From Vibrio sp. SS-MA-C1-2 (GTDB taxonomy: Bacteria; Pseudomonadota; Gammaproteobacteria; Enterobacterales; Vibrionaceae): a stretch of DNA of 64,000 nt. Below are positions 57,075 through 64,000 of this stretch, piece by piece; the stretch's first letter is position 1, and each line of letters opens with the position of its first letter. Below the pieces are notes generated by a model. It was not told the DNA's origin. It saw only the letters and a program-made list of their open reading frames with translations, and ran no database searches. The translations under genes were made by a program, and so were the position numbers. Location: NCBI RefSeq assembly GCF_021513135.1, contig NZ_CP090981.1, positions 868,001 through 932,000 of the forward strand. Reading direction: 5' to 3'.

Positions 57075-58535
57075 ATGAAAAAATTTAACACCCAAGAGCT
57101 AGCTCAAGTTCGAGTTATTGTTCCTGAAATGCGTCGAGTTGAACGAATTCACTTCATTGGAATTGGCGGTGCTGGGATGAGTGGCATTGCAGAAGTTCTC
57201 GCCAATGAAGGTTATCAAGTGAGTGGTTCTGATATCGCTAAAAGTAGTGTTACTGAACGTTTAGAGTTTTTTGGCGCTGAGATCATGCTAGGCCACCAAG
57301 CCAGTAATGTTCTTGGTGCGAGTGTTGTTGTGACGTCGACTGCGATTCCACAAGATAACCCAGAGATTGTTGCTGCTAAAAAAGCACGTATTCCGATTGT
57401 TCGTCGTGCTGAAATGTTGGCAGAGTTAATGCGTTATCGTCATAGCATTGCTGTTGCTGGTACCCACGGTAAAACAACAACCACAGCGATGGTAACACAG
57501 ATCTATTCTGATGCCGGTCTTGATCCCACATTTATCAATGGCGGTCTAGTTAAATCAGCAGGAACCAATGCAAGATTAGGAAATAGCCGTTACCTGATTG
57601 CAGAAGCCGATGAAAGCGATGCTTCTTTCTTACATCTTCAACCAATGGTCAGCATTGTGACGAATATTGAAGCTGATCATATGGAGACCTATGGCGGTGA
57701 TATTGAAGTCTTGAAGCAGACGTTTGTTGATTTTCTTCATAATTTGCCATTTTATGGTTTGGCCGTAGTTTGTATTGACGATCCTATCGTCCGTGAATTG
57801 TTGCCTCGCATTAATCGTCAAGTGGTGACTTATGGTTTCTCTGATGATGCAGATGTTCAGATTATTGCTTATCAACAGAAAGGACAGCAGAGCTTTTTTA
57901 CGGTTAAGAGAAAAGACCAACCGAATTTAGATATCTGTCTCAATGTTCCTGGGCGTCATAATGCGCTTAATGCAACGGCAGCTATTGCGGTTGCGGTTGA
58001 AGAAGATCTTGATGATCTCTCTATTGTTTCAGGTTTATTAGGATTTGAAGGCACGGGACGTCGCTTCGATCAGTTAGGTACCTTTGATTGTGGTAATGGT
58101 GAAGTGATGTTGGTGGATGATTATGGTCATCACCCAAGTGAAGTCGATGTCACTATTCAAGCGGCAAGAACAGGTTGGCCTGAAAAACGTTTAGTCATGA
58201 TTTTCCAACCTCATCGTTATAGCCGTACTCGCGATCTTTATGACGACTTTGTGAATGTACTTGAAAACGTTGACCAGCTCTTTATTTTAGATGTTTATGC
58301 CGCAGGTGAAGATGAAATCGCTGGAGCGACTAGCCAAGATCTTTGCAACTCATTGCAACAACGAGGGAAAATTTCACCTGTATTTGTTTCTGATATCAAT
58401 CAATTATCGAAATCATTAACTCAAACTTTACAAGAAGGCGACTTAGTCTTAACTCAAGGTGCGGGAAATGTGGGTACAATTGCGAAAAAACTCGCAGAAC
58501 TTCGATTATCTATTGAAAAGATGAAAGAAATTTAG
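57075..58535 (+). CDS. murC: UDP-MurNAc:L-alanine ligase MurC
   Basis: Adds L-alanine to UDP-MurNAc. 486 residues (E. coli 491). The [17 protein letters not shown] dinucleotide-like loop (about 25-41), ATP loop [13 protein letters not shown] (about 128-140), [12 protein letters not shown] and the [10 protein letters not shown] motif (about 351-360) are present. In E. coli ddlB would follow; here 238 bp without a recognisable gene separate murC from ftsQ. Confidence 0.96.
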   Translation: MKKFNTQELAQVRVIVPEMRRVERIHFIGIGGAGMSGIAEVLANEGYQVSGSDIAKSSVTERLEFFGAEIMLGHQASNVLGASVVVTSTAIPQDNPEIVAAKKARIPIVRRAEMLAELMRYRHSIAVAGTHGKTTTTAMVTQIYSDAGLDPTFINGGLVKSAGTNARLGNSRYLIAEADESDASFLHLQPMVSIVTNIEADHMETYGGDIEVLKQTFVDFLHNLPFYGLAVVCIDDPIVRELLPRINRQVVTYGFSDDADVQIIAYQQKGQQSFFTVKRKDQPNLDICLNVPGRHNALNATAAIAVAVEEDLDDLSIVSGLLGFEGTGRRFDQLGTFDCGNGEVMLVDDYGHHPSEVDVTIQAARTGWPEKRLVMIFQPHRYSRTRDLYDDFVNVLENVDQLFILDVYAAGEDEIAGATSQDLCNSLQQRGKISPVFVSDINQLSKSLTQTLQEGDLVLTQGAGNVGTIAKKLAELRLSIEKMKEI

Positions 58536-58773
58536 CAATAAGCTTAATTTAATTGAGAAATTGCACTATTATTTAAAAACGTATAGTCGGAATCAGTAAA
58601 TTAGTTAGCGATTAAAAAGTTAGCTAATAAATTATTAATATGATTGAACACATGATCTCGGTTGGAGAGTTCATCATAGCTGGCTATAATCAATTCATTC
58701 TATTTGTAATAAATGATAACGAAGAATAATCAGTGATGATGTTATCGGTTGGTGCAATAGTCAGAGCGATAGC

Positions 58774-59535
58774 ATGAAGAGAAAGGTTAAAGCTGACCCA
58801 AAGATAGAGTCTCCTATATCGTATCGTTTTCATCGATTAGGTTTCCTATTTTTTCTATCTGTTGTAGCGATGGTTGTTTTCTTGGGTTGGCGGACGGTTA
58901 ATTGGATGACGGATGCAAACCGGCTTCCATTGTCAAAATTACTCATTCAAAATCAACTTCACTATACGAGTGAATCTGATATACGTTATGCAATAAGCTC
59001 TTTAGGTGGCCTAGGGAGTTTTATGACTCAGAATGTTGACGATATCCAATCTGCAATAGATCAACTACCCTGGGTTAAACAGGTTTCAGTGAGAAAACAG
59101 TGGCCGGATAAGATTAAATTATATATTCGTGAGCATCAAGCTAGTGCGATTTGGAATGATAGTGCACTGGTTAGTCCTGATGGAACCGTGTTTTTTGGTA
59201 ATGCAGAAGATATCAATGATCACTCTCTTGTCTCTTTTTATGGAGATGACGCTCAAAGCGAAGTGATATTAGAAACATGGCAAAAGTTGTCTGCAATATT
59301 TGCACAAGATCAACTATCAATTAGTCAAGTTTGGCTATCACCGCGGTACTCTTGGCGAGTGAAGTTAAATAATCAAATTGAACTGGAGTTGGGACGCAGT
59401 CAATTAGTTGCAAAAGTTGAGCGCTTTATGGTTCTCTATCCTCAACTACCAAACCGGCAACTGATTGAGCATGTTGACTTGCGTTATGATACAGGGGCGG
59501 CTGTTAAGTGGTTACCTGACACCGACAAAAAATAA
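58774..59535 (+). CDS. ftsQ: cell division protein FtsQ
   Basis: Bitopic septal scaffold that binds FtsL and FtsB. 253 residues (E. coli 276). A short basic cytoplasmic N-terminus (1-22), one membrane helix (about 25-45, FLFFLSVVAMVVFLGW), a POTRA domain (about 55-125; LPLSKLLIQNQLHYTSESDIRYAI and LPWVKQVSVRKQWPDKIKLYI) and the FtsQ beta domain (about 128-240). It precedes ftsA by 18 nt. The 238 bp before it may hold a promoter, but I see no clear consensus. Confidence 0.94.
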   Translation: MKRKVKADPKIESPISYRFHRLGFLFFLSVVAMVVFLGWRTVNWMTDANRLPLSKLLIQNQLHYTSESDIRYAISSLGGLGSFMTQNVDDIQSAIDQLPWVKQVSVRKQWPDKIKLYIREHQASAIWNDSALVSPDGTVFFGNAEDINDHSLVSFYGDDAQSEVILETWQKLSAIFAQDQLSISQVWLSPRYSWRVKLNNQIELELGRSQLVAKVERFMVLYPQLPNRQLIEHVDLRYDTGAAVKWLPDTDKK

Positions 59536-59553
59536 AATGAGATTTAGTACCAA

Positions 59554-60810
59554 ATGACAAAAGCAACAGATAAAAAACTCATTGTAGGATTAGACATTGG
59601 TACATCGAAGGTTGCCGCATTAGTAGGCGAAGTATTACCTGATAATAGCGTTAATGTAATTGGTGTAGGTAGTTGTCCTTCACAAGGTATGGATAAAGGT
59701 GGTGTGAACGATCTTGAATCTGTCGTGAAGTCAGTACAAAGGGCGATTGATCAAGCAGAGTTAATGGCAGATTGTCAGATCTCGTCTGTTTTTCTCTCTT
59801 TATCGGGTAAACACATTGAATGTCAGACTGAAGAAGGGGCATTCCCTATCTCAGATGATGAAGTGACTCAAGAAGATGTTGATAGCGTTATTCATACCGC
59901 TAAATCTGTAAAGATTAGCGATGAACATCGAATATTGCATGTTATTCCCCAAGAATTTTCGATTGATTATCAAGAGGGGATTAAAAACCCAATTGGTTTG
60001 TCAGGTGTGCGAATGAAAGTTAATGTTCACCTGATTACTTGTCATAATGATATGGCAAAAAATATTATTAAAGCGGTTGAACGCTGTAATTTAAAAGTAG
60101 AACAGTTAATATTCTCTGGATTAGCTGCAAGTACAGCAGTGCTTACGTCAGATGAGAAAGAGTTAGGCGTTTGTGTTGTTGATATTGGTGGCGGTACAAT
60201 GGATATTGCCGTTTGGACAGGTGGTGCACTTCGACATACAGAAGTGATGCACTATGCTGGTAATGCAGTGACGGGTGATATTGCTTATGCATTTGGTACG
60301 CCATTAGGTGATGCTGAAAGTATTAAGGTGAAGTATGGTTGCGCATTGAGTGAATTGGTCAGTAAAGATGATAAAGTCGACGTTCCAAGTGTTGGTGGTC
60401 GACCATCTCGTAGTTTACATCGCCAAACATTAGCTGAGGTCATTGAGCCGAGGTATAGTGAGTTATTTGGTCTAGTTAATGCTAAATTAACAACTATACA
60501 AGAACAATTAAGAGAGAAAGGTATTAAACACCACTTAGCCGCAGGTATCGTTTTAACAGGCGGTGCATCTCAAATTGATGGATTAGTGGATTGTGCTGAA
60601 CGAGTATTTCAAAATCAAGTTAGAGTAGGGCAGCCAATAGGCTTAACTGGTTTAACTGATTATGTGCAAGTTCCGTTTTATGCGACAGGCGCAGGTTTAT
60701 TACATTACGGAAAAGATATCCAACTGGAGGATGAAAGCGTATCAGAACAAAAAGGATCTGTGACGAGCGTTTTTTCAAAATTAACCGGTTGGCTTAAAAA
60801 AGAATTTTAA
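59554..60810 (+). CDS. ftsA: cell division protein FtsA
   Basis: Actin-like membrane tether of the Z ring. 418 residues (E. coli 420). Phosphate-1 loop VGLDIGTSKVAALVG (about 11-25), the inserted 1C domain (about 85-165), phosphate-2 VVDIGGGTMDIAVW (about 208-221), adenosine loop AAGIVLTGGASQIDGL (about 329-344), and the C-terminal amphipathic membrane-targeting helix SKLTGWLKKEF (408-418). It is 32 nt upstream of ftsZ. Confidence 0.97.
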   Translation: MTKATDKKLIVGLDIGTSKVAALVGEVLPDNSVNVIGVGSCPSQGMDKGGVNDLESVVKSVQRAIDQAELMADCQISSVFLSLSGKHIECQTEEGAFPISDDEVTQEDVDSVIHTAKSVKISDEHRILHVIPQEFSIDYQEGIKNPIGLSGVRMKVNVHLITCHNDMAKNIIKAVERCNLKVEQLIFSGLAASTAVLTSDEKELGVCVVDIGGGTMDIAVWTGGALRHTEVMHYAGNAVTGDIAYAFGTPLGDAESIKVKYGCALSELVSKDDKVDVPSVGGRPSRSLHRQTLAEVIEPRYSELFGLVNAKLTTIQEQLREKGIKHHLAAGIVLTGGASQIDGLVDCAERVFQNQVRVGQPIGLTGLTDYVQVPFYATGAGLLHYGKDIQLEDESVSEQKGSVTSVFSKLTGWLKKEF

Positions 60811-60842
60811 TCAAACTCTAATGAGAATGATGGAGATAACAG

Positions 60843-62021
60843 ATGTTTGAACCAATGATGGATGTATCTGACGAAGCAGTCATTAAAGTCGTAGGTGTAG
60901 GTGGTGGCGGCGGTAATGCCGTTGAGCATATGGTACGTGAATCAATTGAAGGCGTACAATTTCTAACCGTGAATACTGATGCTCAAGCATTAAGGAAAAC
61001 CAGTGTTAGTCATGTGATACAAGTTGGCTCTACCATTACAAAAGGTCTAGGTGCGGGTGCAAACCCACAGGTAGGTCGCGAAGCAGCACTAGAGAATAGA
61101 GAAGAGATCAAAGCAGCATTAGAAGGTGCTGATATGGTCTTTATTGCCGCTGGAATGGGGGGCGGTACCGGCACGGGGGCCGCACCAGTTATTGCTGAGG
61201 TCGCTAAAGAGCTTGATATTCTTACTGTAGCTGTTGTCACTAAACCTTTCAATTTTGAAGGCAAAAAACGTTTAGCCTTTGCAGAGCAAGGTATTGATGA
61301 ATTATCAAAGCACGTTGATTCATTAATTACTATACCGAATGAAAAGCTACTTAAAGTATTAGGTCGTGGGATTTCGCTACTTGATGCATTTGCAAAAGCC
61401 AATGATGTTCTTAAAAATGCCGTTCAAGGTATTGCAGAACTGATTACTCGCCCTGGTCTGATTAACGTCGATTTCGCCGATGTGCGTACCGTGATGTCAG
61501 AAATGGGACATGCAATGATGGGTAGTGGCGTTGCGAGTGGTGAAGATCGTGCAGAAGAGGCTGCTGAAATGGCAATTTCAAGCCCACTTCTAGAAGATAT
61601 TGATCTTGCTGGTGCTCGCGGAGTGCTTGTTAATATTACTGCTGGCTTTGATCTTCGTTTGGATGAGTTTGAGACTGTTGGTAACACGGTTAAGGCATTT
61701 GCTTCAGATAATGCGACGGTTGTTGTTGGTTCTTCGTTAGATCCTGATGTATCAGATGAGCTACGAGTAACTGTAGTGGCTACTGGTATCGGTAATGAGA
61801 AGAAACCTGACATTACTTTAGTTGCTGGAGCTCCAAAAACTCAACCTGTGACTCCAGCACCAGTTGAAACACCGGTAGCACCTAAAGTAACCCCGACTAT
61901 TGAGCCTAAAAAACAGGCACCTAGCGTTGGTGGTACAACAAGTACAGCGAAGAAAAGTGAACCTAAAAGTGAGCCTGATTACTTAGATATTCCTGCATTT
62001 CTTCGTAAACAAGCAGACTAA
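60843..62021 (+). CDS. ftsZ: cell division GTPase FtsZ
   Basis: Tubulin homologue that polymerises into the Z ring. 392 residues (E. coli 383). The tubulin signature GGGTGTG is at 106-112; [11 protein letters not shown] holds the T7-side catalytic acid region (about 207-217). A Pro/Lys/Thr-rich linker (about 325-375) leads to the C-terminal peptide [14 protein letters not shown], which binds FtsA and ZipA. GGAG near 60832 precedes the ATG. A terminator-like hairpin follows. Confidence 0.98.
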   Translation: MFEPMMDVSDEAVIKVVGVGGGGGNAVEHMVRESIEGVQFLTVNTDAQALRKTSVSHVIQVGSTITKGLGAGANPQVGREAALENREEIKAALEGADMVFIAAGMGGGTGTGAAPVIAEVAKELDILTVAVVTKPFNFEGKKRLAFAEQGIDELSKHVDSLITIPNEKLLKVLGRGISLLDAFAKANDVLKNAVQGIAELITRPGLINVDFADVRTVMSEMGHAMMGSGVASGEDRAEEAAEMAISSPLLEDIDLAGARGVLVNITAGFDLRLDEFETVGNTVKAFASDNATVVVGSSLDPDVSDELRVTVVATGIGNEKKPDITLVAGAPKTQPVTPAPVETPVAPKVTPTIEPKKQAPSVGGTTSTAKKSEPKSEPDYLDIPAFLRKQAD

Positions 62022-62065
62022 ATAATCGTCAAATTTGTATTTTATATAAATGGCGTGTTATTATA

Positions 62066-62097
62066 GACGACCGCTTATTATTAGGTGGTCGTTTTTG
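62066..62097 (+). terminator. Terminator-like hairpin between ftsZ and lpxC
   Basis: GACGACC and GGTGGTCGT pair around an AT-rich loop, followed by five T, about 45 nt past ftsZ. It is probably partial, as lpxC lies only 40 nt further on. Confidence 0.7.
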
Positions 62098-62136
62098 TAT
62101 ACCGAGTAATTTTATATTTCGTGAGAGTAAAAGTTG

Positions 62137-63054
62137 ATGATTAGACAACGTACGCTAAAAACTATTGTTCAAGCAACTGGAGTGGGTTTACACTCTGGTC
62201 GTAAAGTGACGCTGATCCTTCGACCTGCTGCAGCGAATACAGGTATTATTTACCGTCGAACGGATCTCGAGCCAGCAGTCGATTTTAAAGCGGATGCAAA
62301 CTCAGTAAGAGATACTATGCTATGTACTGCACTGGTTAATGATGACGGTGTTCGTATCTCAACAGTTGAGCACTTAAATGCTGCCCTAGCTGGAATGGGA
62401 ATCGATAATGCTATTATTGAGGTTGATGCGCCAGAAATTCCAATCATGGATGGTAGTGCCAGCCCATTTGTCTATTTAATTCAATCAGCGGGTATTGATG
62501 TATTAAATAGTCCGAAGAAATTCATCCGTATTAAGAAAACGGTTCGTGTTGAAGATGGCGATAAATGGGCAGAACTTCGTCCATATAATGGTTTCCGTCT
62601 AGATTTTGCGATTGATTTTGCACACCCTGCAATTGATGGCGAACAACAGAGCTTAGTGATGGATTTCTCAACTCAAGACTTTATCAAAAATATCAGCCGT
62701 GCTCGTACTTTTGGCTTCATGCGTGATATTGAGTATTTACAATCTCAAAACCTCTGTTTAGGTGGTAGCTTTGATAATGCAATCGTTCTGGATGATTACC
62801 GAATCTTAAATGATGATGGTCTTCGTTATGATAATGAGTTTGTTAGTCACAAAGTATTAGATGCTATTGGCGATCTCTTCATGTGTGGACACAGTATTGT
62901 TGGTGAAGTTCGCGCCTATAAATCAGGCCATGCACTCAATAATCAATTACTACGTGCAGTTCTTGCTAATCAAGAAGCGTGGGAATGGACAACTTATGAA
63001 GATGAAGCTAAATCACCTGTTGCGTTAATTAACCCTGCATTATTGTTTAATTAA
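62137..63054 (+). CDS. lpxC: UDP-3-O-acyl-N-acetylglucosamine deacetylase LpxC
   Basis: Zn2+-dependent deacetylase, the first committed step of lipid A synthesis. 305 residues, as in E. coli, from the ATG at 62137 (an adjacent TTG at 62134 is in frame). Zinc ligands are seen as His79 in [12 protein letters not shown] and as His238 and Asp242 in [11 protein letters not shown]; the catalytic His265 is in KSGHALNN. The C-terminus differs from the E. coli degradation signal (ends [10 protein letters not shown]), so FtsH control may work somewhat differently. Confidence 0.97.
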   Translation: MIRQRTLKTIVQATGVGLHSGRKVTLILRPAAANTGIIYRRTDLEPAVDFKADANSVRDTMLCTALVNDDGVRISTVEHLNAALAGMGIDNAIIEVDAPEIPIMDGSASPFVYLIQSAGIDVLNSPKKFIRIKKTVRVEDGDKWAELRPYNGFRLDFAIDFAHPAIDGEQQSLVMDFSTQDFIKNISRARTFGFMRDIEYLQSQNLCLGGSFDNAIVLDDYRILNDDGLRYDNEFVSHKVLDAIGDLFMCGHSIVGEVRAYKSGHALNNQLLRAVLANQEAWEWTTYEDEAKSPVALINPALLFN

Positions 63055-63132
63055 ATTAATTAGTTAATTAAACTGAATGGGTGACATTGATCCCGTGGTT
63101 GTGGGTATATCCTATTACTAAGGTTTCAATAA

Positions 63133-63260
63133 TATACTCTTCATACTTGAAGTCGCTAGGTTGTTGGCTGCACTCGTTCGCCCCAATCATAGAGTACACC
63201 TATACTCATGGGGCCTCACTCATTTGCCGCCTACTAGCAACTCCAATTATTTCAGGTATA
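63133..63260 (+). repeat. ERIC-type intergenic repeat, full length
   Basis: 128 bp, the same orientation as the copy at 10450 and very similar to it (CGCTAGGTTGTTGGCTGCAC, CTCATGGGGCCTCACTCATT, CTACTAGCAACTCCAATTAT). It lies between lpxC and dciA in the 321-bp gene-free stretch 63055-63375; the last 115 bp of that stretch are T-rich and show no further feature. Confidence 0.87.
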
Positions 63261-63375
63261 AATATAGTGAGATTTTCTTTGGTAACTACATGTTATTATT
63301 GATATCTCACTATTTTTTTATCTTTTTTTTGTCATTGTCTTTTTTGATACTATTTTTTGACTGAATTTATAGCGG

Positions 63376-63831
63376 TTATTTTTTCTTCTGACTCATCGCT
63401 GCAATCCTTTCTAATCTAACTTTAATCTTTTCTGGTGCATTTTCTGCTACCATCCGCAGATATTCGGCAGATTGTTCACTGATTGGCTCTCTCTTTTTTT
63501 CAGTCTGTTTCTTAATGACTGTTTGATTCATTAAGCTAGGATTTATTTTTAATTCGATACTAACTAACGAAGGTAGATCAGAGTATCTAAGTTTTGAGAT
63601 AAGATCGAGGCGTTGATAATTGAGTCGTGTTAACCATGCTGAAGAGGCAACTTCAATAATCAATGTATTGTTACGGTAGTTTGCGATGTGACAATAAGCT
63701 TGAGCTTCTGGTGGTAGATGCTTCAACATAGTTTTGTTTAATTTAGCCAAAGCAACTGCGCGTTGTTGGATATTTGCTAACCCCGATTTCTCCATTAATT
63801 TATCGGTTGTTTTCGGTCTATGGTCACGCAT
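63376..63831 (-). CDS. dciA: DciA-like replicative helicase loader/operator (DUF721)
   Basis: 151-residue DUF721 protein. The N-terminal region (about 10-105) has the DciA-type KH-like pattern: LNKTMLKHLPPEAQAYCHIANYRNNTLIIEVASSAWLTRLNYQRLDLISKL. The C-terminal part is a charged, probably disordered and helical tail (TEKKREPISEQ..., ending RLERIAAMSQKKK). Vibrio cholerae DciA interacts with DnaB and replaces DnaC in helicase loading. Its place beside lpxC, reading away from the region where secA is expected, matches Vibrio, where E. coli has secM. Confidence 0.88.
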   Translation of the reverse strand: MRDHRPKTTDKLMEKSGLANIQQRAVALAKLNKTMLKHLPPEAQAYCHIANYRNNTLIIEVASSAWLTRLNYQRLDLISKLRYSDLPSLVSIELKINPSLMNQTVIKKQTEKKREPISEQSAEYLRMVAENAPEKIKVRLERIAAMSQKKK

Positions 63832-64000
63832 AACAGTACCTATTAGTCGATTTAAGTAGAAAATTATTGATCAAACTCTACTAATTAGCTGATTAAGCAT
63901 AGTCGCCACTAGCGAGATCGCTTATTATATAGTGATTAAGTTCATATTGTTGTAAATATAATAAAGATCTACAAAATCTATCTTGAAAATAAGCAGATAG

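Noticed and set aside
61010-61813. Two long antisense frames (130 and 129 codons) in ftsZ
   Set aside because: They are Ser/Ala/Thr-rich shadow frames opposite a highly conserved gene; typical artefacts.
63081-63364. Two plus-strand frames downstream of lpxC
   Set aside because: They consist largely of translated ERIC sequence followed by T-rich DNA; not credible proteins.

Overview
The window is a 64 kb piece of a gammaproteobacterial core chromosome, apparently low in G+C. The gene set and order point to Vibrionaceae (Vibrio/Photobacterium relatives): rpmA-cgtA, folA next to apaH-rsmA-surA-lptD, mgtE beside rapZ-ptsN-hpf-rpoN, a dcw cluster without ddlB, and dciA (DUF721) rather than secM downstream of lpxC. 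I cannot fix genus or species from sequence reading alone. Almost every gene is a recognisable housekeeping gene. I see no prophage, insertion sequence, CRISPR array or defence island.

Layout. (1) 1-3.6 kb, + strand: end of rpmA, cgtA, the yjjP-yjjB exporter pair and folA. (2) 3.7-9.3 kb, - strand: lptD-surA-rsmA-apaH. The pdxA and apaG genes that usually sit in this cluster are absent. (3) 9.5-16.7 kb: djlA (+), rluA (-), rapA (-, broken by a one-base frameshift), darP (-) and pmbA (+). (4) 16.8-25.8 kb, - strand: yrbG-kdsD-kdsC-lptC-lptA-lptB-rpoN-hpf-ptsN-rapZ, then mgtE. The PTS-Ntr gene for NPr is missing after rapZ, and the predicted phospho-accepting histidine of PtsN is leucine. (5) 26.2-30.9 kb, + strand: mlaFEDCB-ibaG-murA. 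(6) 31-36.2 kb, - strand: pepA, holC, valS. (7) 36.3-38.5 kb, + strand: lptF-lptG, with lptG frameshifted near its end. (8) 38.6-39.9 kb: an RDD-family membrane protein, tRNA-Leu(CAA) and a small lipoprotein. (9) 40.2-45.75 kb: a complete 16S-23S-5S operon without spacer tRNAs, whose 23S gene carries an intervening sequence of about 150 nt in helix 25. (10) 46.3-63.1 kb, + strand: rsmH-ftsL-ftsI-murE-murF-mraY-murD-ftsW-murG-murC-ftsQ-ftsA-ftsZ-lpxC. (11) The end holds dciA (-).

Functionally the window is dominated by envelope building. LPS transport (lptA, B, C, D, F, G), Kdo synthesis (kdsC, kdsD), lipid A (lpxC), outer-membrane chaperone (surA), lipid asymmetry (mla), peptidoglycan precursors (murA, C, D, E, F, G, mraY) and division (ftsL, I, W, Q, A, Z) lie together with translation and ribosome-assembly genes (rpmA, cgtA, rsmA, rsmH, rluA, darP, hpf, valS).

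Between the genes a family of ERIC-type palindromic repeats recurs: full copies of about 128 bp, internally deleted copies of about 80 bp, and degenerate or truncated copies. I count nine. The points most worth a second look are the 23S intervening sequence, the PtsN active-site change together with the missing npr, and two frameshifts that each look like loss of one base from a run of five C/G.
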